Positions 1 to 3,861 of a stretch of DNA of 6,671 nt are shown here, piece after piece. How positions within the stretch are numbered: the stretch's first letter is position 1; each line of letters opens with the position of its first letter. Both the position numbers and the translations under genes were made by a program. This stretch comes from Verrucomicrobiales bacterium (GTDB taxonomy: Bacteria; Verrucomicrobiota; Verrucomicrobiia; Methylacidiphilales; JAAUTS01): NCBI GenBank assembly GCA_031279715.1, contig JAITHY010000080.1, positions 1-6,671 on the forward strand, in the 5' to 3' direction. Below the pieces are notes generated by a model. That model was not told where the DNA came from, did no database searches, and saw only the letters and a program-made list of their open reading frames with translations.

Positions 1-958
1 CCTCTTTCGCGGCGTCGCGGCCTTGCGCCATTTGGACGCCCTCGAACGACAGCCAGGCGCCGCGCTTTTCGATGATGTTTTGTTCGACGGCCAAGTCCAG
101 CAGCGAGCCGGTTTTGGAAATGCCCTCGTTGTACATGATGTCAAACTCCGCCTCGGTGAAGGGCGGCGCGACTTTGTTCTTCACCAGTTTGACGCGCGTG
201 CGGTTGCCGGTGACGGTGCCGTCGGCCTGCTTGATGGCGCCGATGCGGCGGATATCCACGCGAACGCTGGCGTAGAATTTCAGAGCCTTGCCGCCGGGTG
301 TGGTTTCGGGGTTGCCGAACATCACGCCGATTTTTTCGCGGATTTGGTTGGTGAAAATGCAGATGGTTTTCGACTTGCTGATGATGGCGGTCAGTTTCCG
401 CATCGCCTGGCTCATCAAGCGCGCTTGCGAGCCAACCACCGCGTCGCCCATTTGGCCCTCAAGTTCGTGCTTTGTCACCAGCGCGGCGACGGAGTCCACC
501 ACCAGCACGTCAATCGCGTTGGAGCGAATCAGCGTCTCGGCGATGGTCAGCGCCTCCTCGCCGGAGTCGGGCTGCGAAACGAGCAGTTCGTTCATGTTCA
601 CGCCGAGTTTCTTCGCGTAGTTCGGGTCGAGCGCGTGCTCAACATCAATGAACGCCGCCGTGCCGCCGCGTTTTTGCGCCTCGGCGACCACAGTGAGCGT
701 CAGCGTGGTTTTTCCGGATGATTCGGGGCCAAAAATCTCAATGATGCGCCCGCGCGGGAAACCGCCCACACCCAGCGCGCGGTCAATGACAATGCTGCCG
801 GTGGGGATGACCTCAATTTTTAATTTCGCGGCCTCGTCACCGAGGCGGAGGATGGAATTGTCTCCGTATTGCTTGACGATGGACTGGATGGCCAGGTCCA
901 GATTTTTGCGGTCTTTGTTATCACCGGCGGCGGGTTTGTTTTCGATTTTTGGCGGCAT
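1..958 (-). CDS. recA: RecA recombinase, C-terminal end cut by window edge
   Basis: RecA is the cytoplasmic ATP-dependent strand-exchange protein that forms filaments on single-stranded DNA, drives homologous recombination, and triggers LexA cleavage where an SOS system exists. The frame was translated by hand from an ATG at 958-956 and stays open for 319 codons to the left edge. Bacterial RecA is usually about 350 residues, so only a short acidic C-terminal tail should be missing. Visible hallmarks are the Walker A box GPESSGKT (residues 77-84), IDVEHALDP (about 104-112), the Walker B strand VLVVDS (151-156), the L1 region around EGQMGD, and the L2 region NQIREKIGVMFGNPET (204-219) followed by KFYASVR. 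No intein or frameshift is seen. An AAGGA ribosome-binding site sits 6 bases upstream. The gene follows cinA on the same strand after 121 bases. One copy of the dispersed TGAGCGTCA word lies just after Walker A (694-702) and encodes part of TLTLTV without changing protein length. Identification is essentially certain. Confidence 0.98.
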   Translation of the reverse strand, partial: MPPKIENKPAAGDNKDRKNLDLAIQSIVKQYGDNSILRLGDEAAKLKIEVIPTGSIVIDRALGVGGFPRGRIIEIFGPESSGKTTLTLTVVAEAQKRGGTAAFIDVEHALDPNYAKKLGVNMNELLVSQPDSGEEALTIAETLIRSNAIDVLVVDSVAALVTKHELEGQMGDAVVGSQARLMSQAMRKLTAIISKSKTICIFTNQIREKIGVMFGNPETTPGGKALKFYASVRVDIRRIGAIKQADGTVTGNRTRVKLVKNKVAPPFTEAEFDIMYNEGISKTGSLLDLAVEQNIIEKRGAWLSFEGVQMAQGRDAAKE

Positions 959-964
959 AGATAA

Positions 965-969
965 TCCTT
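965..969 (-). promoter_or_regulatory. Ribosome-binding site of recA
   Basis: The minus strand reads AAGGA six bases before the recA ATG. It supports the start MPPKIENK and excludes any longer N-terminus. It is a good match to the anti-Shine-Dalgarno sequence. Confidence 0.75.
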
Positions 970-996
970 GGTTAAATTCAGGTTGAAAATTCTCCA

Positions 997-1009
997 CGCT
1001 GACGGTGAG
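997..1009. repeat. Intergenic copy of the dispersed word, recA leader
   Basis: CGCTGACGGTGAG lies between cinA and recA, about 40 bases before the recA start. No protein is coded here, so this copy cannot be due to amino-acid or codon constraint. Confidence 0.8.
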
Positions 1010-1079
1010 ATGTCCAGCGCGAATTTGTAAAACTTTGCGCGACTTTGTCCGATTCAAATTTAACGCGGGCGGGACCTCG

Positions 1080-2321
1080 TCAGCGGGCTTTCACCAATTT
1101 CAAGCGCAGCAGGTTCAGGGCGAGTTGCGCGGCGGCGAGTTTGAAATCGGCGCGGTCGGAGACGAGGAGCTGATGATGTGTTTCGACGCGCGGCGCACCG
1201 TCAGCGGCGCGCCATGCGAGGCCGATGTGCAGCGTGCCGACGGGCTTTTCCGCGGTGCCGCCGCCGGGGCCGGCGATGCCGGTGAGCGCGACCGCCAAAT
1301 CACAGCCGCTGACGGTGAGCGCGCCGAGCGCCATTTCACGCGCGCATTCGGCGCTGACGGCGCCGTGTTTTTCCAAAGTTTCGCCGCTGACGTTCAGTTC
1401 GTCCCGCTTGGCGCGGTTGCTGTAGGTGATCCAGCCGCGTTGAAGCACAGCAGACGCGCCCGGCACGTTGGTCAGCCGGTGGGCGACCAGTCCGCCGGTG
1501 CAGGATTCGGCGGTGGCGATGGTTTTGTTTTGCGCGATGGCGCTGTTGATGACAGTTTGTTCCAGCGTGGAGTCACCGTCAGCGTAGATGGCGTCGCCGA
1601 GGATTTGCTGAGTGACAGCGGCGGCGCGGGCAACTTGCTGAGCGTCAGCGGCGATGAAACGGATGTCCACCTCGCCCGGACGCGCGCAATAACCGATGTC
1701 CATGTTGCCAATAATCTTGCGAACCTCCGGCCCAACGCGCTCTTGCACGGATGACTCGCCGATGCCGTACACACGCAGGATTTTAACCGTCAGCGGCCGG
1801 GCGCCAGCGGTGATTTTTTTCAACAGCGGCAGCGCGTAATTTTCAAACATCGGGCATAATTCACGCGGCGGTCCGGGCAGACAAAACACCCGCTGACCGT
1901 CACGCTCCAGCACGAAGCCGGGCGCGGTGCCGTGGTCGTTCGGCAGCACCGCCGCGCCGCGCGGGACAAGGGCTTGCGCGCGCATGGTTTCATTCAACGT
2001 CAAATTTCGCACCGCCAGCCACGCGCAAATTTTCTCCCAAATTTCCCCGTTGAACTCCAGCGGCGCGCCGAAAATCTCCGCCACCAACTCGCGCGTCACA
2101 TCATCCGAGGTCGGCCCCAGCCCGCCCGTGACCAGCAGCGTGTCCGCGCGTGAAAGCGCCTCGCGCACGGCGCTGCCGATGACGGCGCCGTCCGGCACAA
2201 TCTGCGCCCGCGCGACGCTGACCCCCAGCGGTAGCAGTTGTTGGGAAAAGTAACCGAGGTGCGTGTTGAGCACCTGCCCCAGCAACAACTCGCCGCCCGT
2301 GTTGATTACCTCAAGTTTCAT
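1080..2321 (-). CDS. cinA: CinA: MoCF-like domain plus nicotinamide-nucleotide amidohydrolase
   Basis: This 413-residue cytoplasmic protein has both usual CinA domains. Residues 1 to about 170 form the MoaB/MogA-like domain (COG1058), with NTGGELLLG at the N-terminus, GGLGPTSDDVT (66-76), NDHGTAPG (128-135) and CLPGPP (147-152). A linker of about 80 residues leads to the PncC domain (COG1546, about 250-413), with the catalytic motif AESCTGG (271-277; Ser273 is the expected nucleophile) and the conserved loop TGIAGPGGGT (347-356). The C-terminal domain deamidates nicotinamide mononucleotide to nicotinate mononucleotide in pyridine-nucleotide recycling. The N-terminal domain is associated in the literature with ADP-ribose pyrophosphatase activity. 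Length is typical for the family and all signature motifs are intact. The start is the ATG giving the canonical MKLEVINTGGELL opening; the Shine-Dalgarno sequence is weak (GTGGG directly before the start). The TGA stop lies inside a partial copy of the dispersed GCTGACG word. CinA next to RecA is a conserved pairing, known for example in streptococci. Confidence 0.96.
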   Translation of the reverse strand: MKLEVINTGGELLLGQVLNTHLGYFSQQLLPLGVSVARAQIVPDGAVIGSAVREALSRADTLLVTGGLGPTSDDVTRELVAEIFGAPLEFNGEIWEKICAWLAVRNLTLNETMRAQALVPRGAAVLPNDHGTAPGFVLERDGQRVFCLPGPPRELCPMFENYALPLLKKITAGARPLTVKILRVYGIGESSVQERVGPEVRKIIGNMDIGYCARPGEVDIRFIAADAQQVARAAAVTQQILGDAIYADGDSTLEQTVINSAIAQNKTIATAESCTGGLVAHRLTNVPGASAVLQRGWITYSNRAKRDELNVSGETLEKHGAVSAECAREMALGALTVSGCDLAVALTGIAGPGGGTAEKPVGTLHIGLAWRAADGAPRVETHHQLLVSDRADFKLAAAQLALNLLRLKLVKAR

Positions 2322-2402
2322 CCCACAAGTGTACCGTAACCGCCGCTGGCGATGACATCAAAAAAATCTGCGTTAATCTGTGTAATCTGCGGATAAAATA
2401 TT
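2322..2402. other. Intergenic gap between secreted-protein operon and cinA
   Basis: These 81 bases hold the AATCTG triple repeat next to the upstream gene and about 45 bases before the cinA ATG. A T-run on the minus strand (after GCAGA) is not preceded by a hairpin, so I do not call a terminator. A cinA promoter could lie here (TTGATG with TACGGT 17 bases later on the minus strand), but the -10 match is poor. Confidence 0.5.
2361..2395. repeat. Intergenic AATCTG triple repeat
   Basis: The hexamer AATCTG occurs three times in 25 bases, at 2365-2370, 2375-2380 and 2384-2389, separated by CGTT and TGT and followed by CGGAT. On the other strand this reads CAGATTA-ca-CAGATTA-acg-CAGATT. From memory, near-identical strings recur in intergenic regions of many environmental bacteria, including Verrucomicrobiota and Deltaproteobacteria. 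Its function is not known to me. The period of 9-10 bases is close to one DNA turn, as expected for a repeated protein-binding site. Confidence 0.6.
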
Positions 2403-2972
2403 TCAATCCCGCAACTTCACCGACACCAGCCGCAGCGTCACGCTGCCCTCGCCGGGCGGGAGGGCGAGGGTGAACACGCTGCGCTCGACTTTCAATTTCT
2501 GAACGTCAGCGGTGATCGTTTGCGGCTGGCCGGGTTTGAGTTTGCGGGTGCGATAGTCCCAGCCGCCGCCGTTGCTGACAGTCACCATGAAATCGCACTT
2601 CGGATTGACATTGCCCGTCCATCCATAATTGCCCTCCTCCCAGTCAAGGTCGGCGTACTCGTCCGATTTTTGCGCGCGCTTGAAATCGGGCGAGGCTTGC
2701 AACTCGACTTTGATGTTGATGGCGGACTGGCCCTTTTTGTTGAGCCGAATTTCCTGCCGCAAATAAGTCCAGTGGCGGGCGTTGAGGTTGACGACCAAAC
2801 CCTTGTCAGGCGCGGCGGCGGGTTCGACGTTGCTGTTGCCCTCGATTTTCCAACCCGAGCGCCCGCTGGGGAGGTCGCCGTTGTTGAGCAATTCGTACGC
2901 GAATGACACCTGCGTGACCAAGCCGCTGATGGTCAGCGCCAGCGCAAGCAGTTTGATGGTTGGTTTATTCAT
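2403..2972 (-). CDS. Small secreted protein, possible carbohydrate-binding-like beta-sandwich
   Basis: The protein has 189 residues. The start chosen is the ATG at 2972-2970 because GGAGG lies 8 bases upstream (2981-2985) and the N-terminus MNKPTIKLLALAL begins a clear Sec signal peptide ending near VSFA (about residue 25). A longer frame starting at 3083 would bury this signal behind a basic stretch inside the previous gene and is rejected. The mature part starts YELLNNGDLPSG and is rich in alternating hydrophobic, Gly and aromatic residues, with strands such as TYLRQEIRLN, INIKVELQA and VFTLALPPG and the terminal VTLRLVSVKL. This layout resembles galactose-binding-like or CBM-type beta-sandwich modules, which commonly begin with a 'LLxNGDF' type strand. 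No catalytic motif is seen. It overlaps the end of the hydrolase gene by 8 bases, so the two are probably translationally coupled and both exported. The exact family is not recognised; binding of a polysaccharide is an inference. Confidence 0.85.
   Translation of the reverse strand: MNKPTIKLLALALTISGLVTQVSFAYELLNNGDLPSGRSGWKIEGNSNVEPAAAPDKGLVVNLNARHWTYLRQEIRLNKKGQSAINIKVELQASPDFKRAQKSDEYADLDWEEGNYGWTGNVNPKCDFMVTVSNGGGWDYRTRKLKPGQPQTITADVQKLKVERSVFTLALPPGEGSVTLRLVSVKLRD
2924..2938. repeat. One-mismatch copy of the dispersed word in a signal-peptide region
   Basis: CGCTGATGGTCAGCG has one change from the ideal form. It falls in the part of the small secreted gene that encodes the hydrophobic signal-peptide core (LALTISG). 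Confidence 0.75.
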
Positions 2973-3861
2973 AGATTTTTCCTCCAGTGGTGAATGTTTT
3001 CCATTTTTCCGCAAAGGCCTCATCCGGCAACCACGTGGTCGCCTTGTTGTTTTTGGGATTGCCGCCTTTGGGAAAAACGTCATGGTCAGCGAGGTCGCCG
3101 AGCCATGCGGTGTCGCCGCCCGCCGCTGACGCTGAGCGGTAATTCATCACCCCGCGCAAAAACGCGCGACCCAGCGTCGCCGACTGCCCGACCTCATGCC
3201 CGCTGTTTGGCTCGAACGCGAAACACCACAACGCCCCGCGCCGCCGACCACTGTTATAACGCTTCGTGATTAGCTCCGTGCGCTCGCGGTCATTCTCGCC
3301 GCCGATGAACAAGCCGGGCACTTTCGGCGTCGCGCCGCGCGGATCGTCGGTGTTCAACGCCGACTTGACCAGCGCGAACCCCGCCACGCGCTCCGGTTTC
3401 CAATTCGCAAAATTGTAGGCGAACCCGCCGCCCGCCGAGTGCCCCCACAACAACAGCGGCGCGGTGTTCAACGCCGGTTTTTGCGTCTCCTCCGCAAAAT
3501 GTTTCAACGTGTCGAGCAGCGCCCAGCCCGCCCAGTTTTCCACCCTGACATAATGCGGCGCGTTGCCGCTGACCGTCAGCTTGCAAGCCACAATCGCGGC
3601 CCGCTGCTTGTCGGCAAACCGCTGCCACTGACCATCACCCGCCATACCGCGTCCGTCGCCGTTGAAGCCCGGCAACAGCACCAGCACATAATCAAGGTCA
3701 CCGTCAGCGGCGGGCAGCCGCAGCCGGAACTCCGCCGCGTAAGCGTTTGGTGCCGCGCCGTATTTTTCCGGCTTCTCGATTTTCCAGTCAAAAGTTGATT
3801 GCGCCCGCGCTGACAGTGACAGGCAGCAGGCGGCGAGCATCAGCGGCAACTTATTTTTCAT
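2965..3861 (-). CDS. Secreted alpha/beta-hydrolase (esterase/PHB-depolymerase-like)
   Basis: The protein has 298 residues. The N-terminus MKNKLPLMLAACC begins a signal peptide with a likely signal-peptidase I site after ARA (residue 20). LAAC at 9-12 resembles a lipobox, but the hydrophobic core before it would be too short. The fold shows a strand and oxyanion-loop segment VLVLLPGFNGDG (59-70), the nucleophile elbow GHSAG (140-144; Ser142), an acid strand ending GGEND (Asp191), and NSGHEVG with His222, giving a complete Ser-Asp-His triad. This pattern fits extracellular carboxylesterases of the poly(3-hydroxybutyrate) depolymerase/LpqC/feruloyl-esterase type; the substrate cannot be read from sequence. 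The first 11 bases overlap the end of the large upstream gene, and the end overlaps the small secreted gene by 8 bases. The nearest Shine-Dalgarno-like GGAG is 16 bases from the ATG, which is long, so translational coupling is likely. At least seven variants of the dispersed word lie in the gene, including in-frame ADGD and LTVSG. Confidence 0.9.
   Translation of the reverse strand: MKNKLPLMLAACCLSLSARAQSTFDWKIEKPEKYGAAPNAYAAEFRLRLPAADGDLDYVLVLLPGFNGDGRGMAGDGQWQRFADKQRAAIVACKLTVSGNAPHYVRVENWAGWALLDTLKHFAEETQKPALNTAPLLLWGHSAGGGFAYNFANWKPERVAGFALVKSALNTDDPRGATPKVPGLFIGGENDRERTELITKRYNSGRRRGALWCFAFEPNSGHEVGQSATLGRAFLRGVMNYRSASAAGGDTAWLGDLADHDVFPKGGNPKNNKATTWLPDEAFAEKWKTFTTGGKIYE
2981..2985 (-). 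promoter_or_regulatory. Ribosome-binding site deciding the start of the small secreted protein
   Basis: A perfect GGAGG on the minus strand lies 8 bases before the ATG at 2972, inside the last codons of the hydrolase gene. It decides between the 189-residue signal-peptide form and the longer 226-residue frame. Confidence 0.8.
3567..3580. repeat. Near-perfect copy of the dispersed word in the hydrolase gene
   Basis: CGCTGACCGTCAGC matches 14 of the 15 ideal positions. It encodes KLTVSG on the minus strand, a third reading frame relative to the ADGD and DRQR copies. Confidence 0.8.

Larger units (their letters stand above)
959..1079 (-). other. cinA-recA intergenic gap (recA leader)
   Basis: This 121-base gap between the cinA stop and the recA start holds the recA ribosome-binding site and one copy of the dispersed inverted word (997-1009). 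Any separate recA promoter or SOS operator would be expected here. I see AT-rich stretches around 1040-1062 and 970-990 but no convincing -35/-10 pair, no obvious paired LexA operator and no hairpin with a T-run. RecA may be transcribed from its own weak promoter or by read-through from cinA; the sequence does not decide this. Confidence 0.6.

Noticed and set aside
23..721. A 232-codon plus-strand ORF
   Set aside because: It is the antisense shadow of recA, with low-complexity Ala/Gly/His/Arg content and no family pattern.
1..958. Intein in RecA
   Set aside because: Translation runs without interruption through Walker A, L1 and L2, where RecA inteins insert.
1005..1754. A 249-codon plus-strand ORF
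   Set aside because: It is antisense to cinA, whose motifs are intact; its composition is the usual antisense shadow of a GC-rich gene.
2361..2375. Rho-independent terminator after the secreted-protein operon
   Set aside because: There is a T-run on the minus strand but no stem; the preceding bases are direct repeats, not inverted ones.
2973..3083. Upstream extension of the small secreted protein to 226 residues
   Set aside because: It would put 37 basic residues before a good signal peptide and lies within the hydrolase gene; the GGAGG at 2981-2985 supports the later start.
3826..3834. Lipobox LAAC in the hydrolase signal peptide
   Set aside because: Cys12 would leave only about five hydrophobic residues before cleavage; the ARA site at residue 20 fits a normal signal peptide better, though this is not settled.
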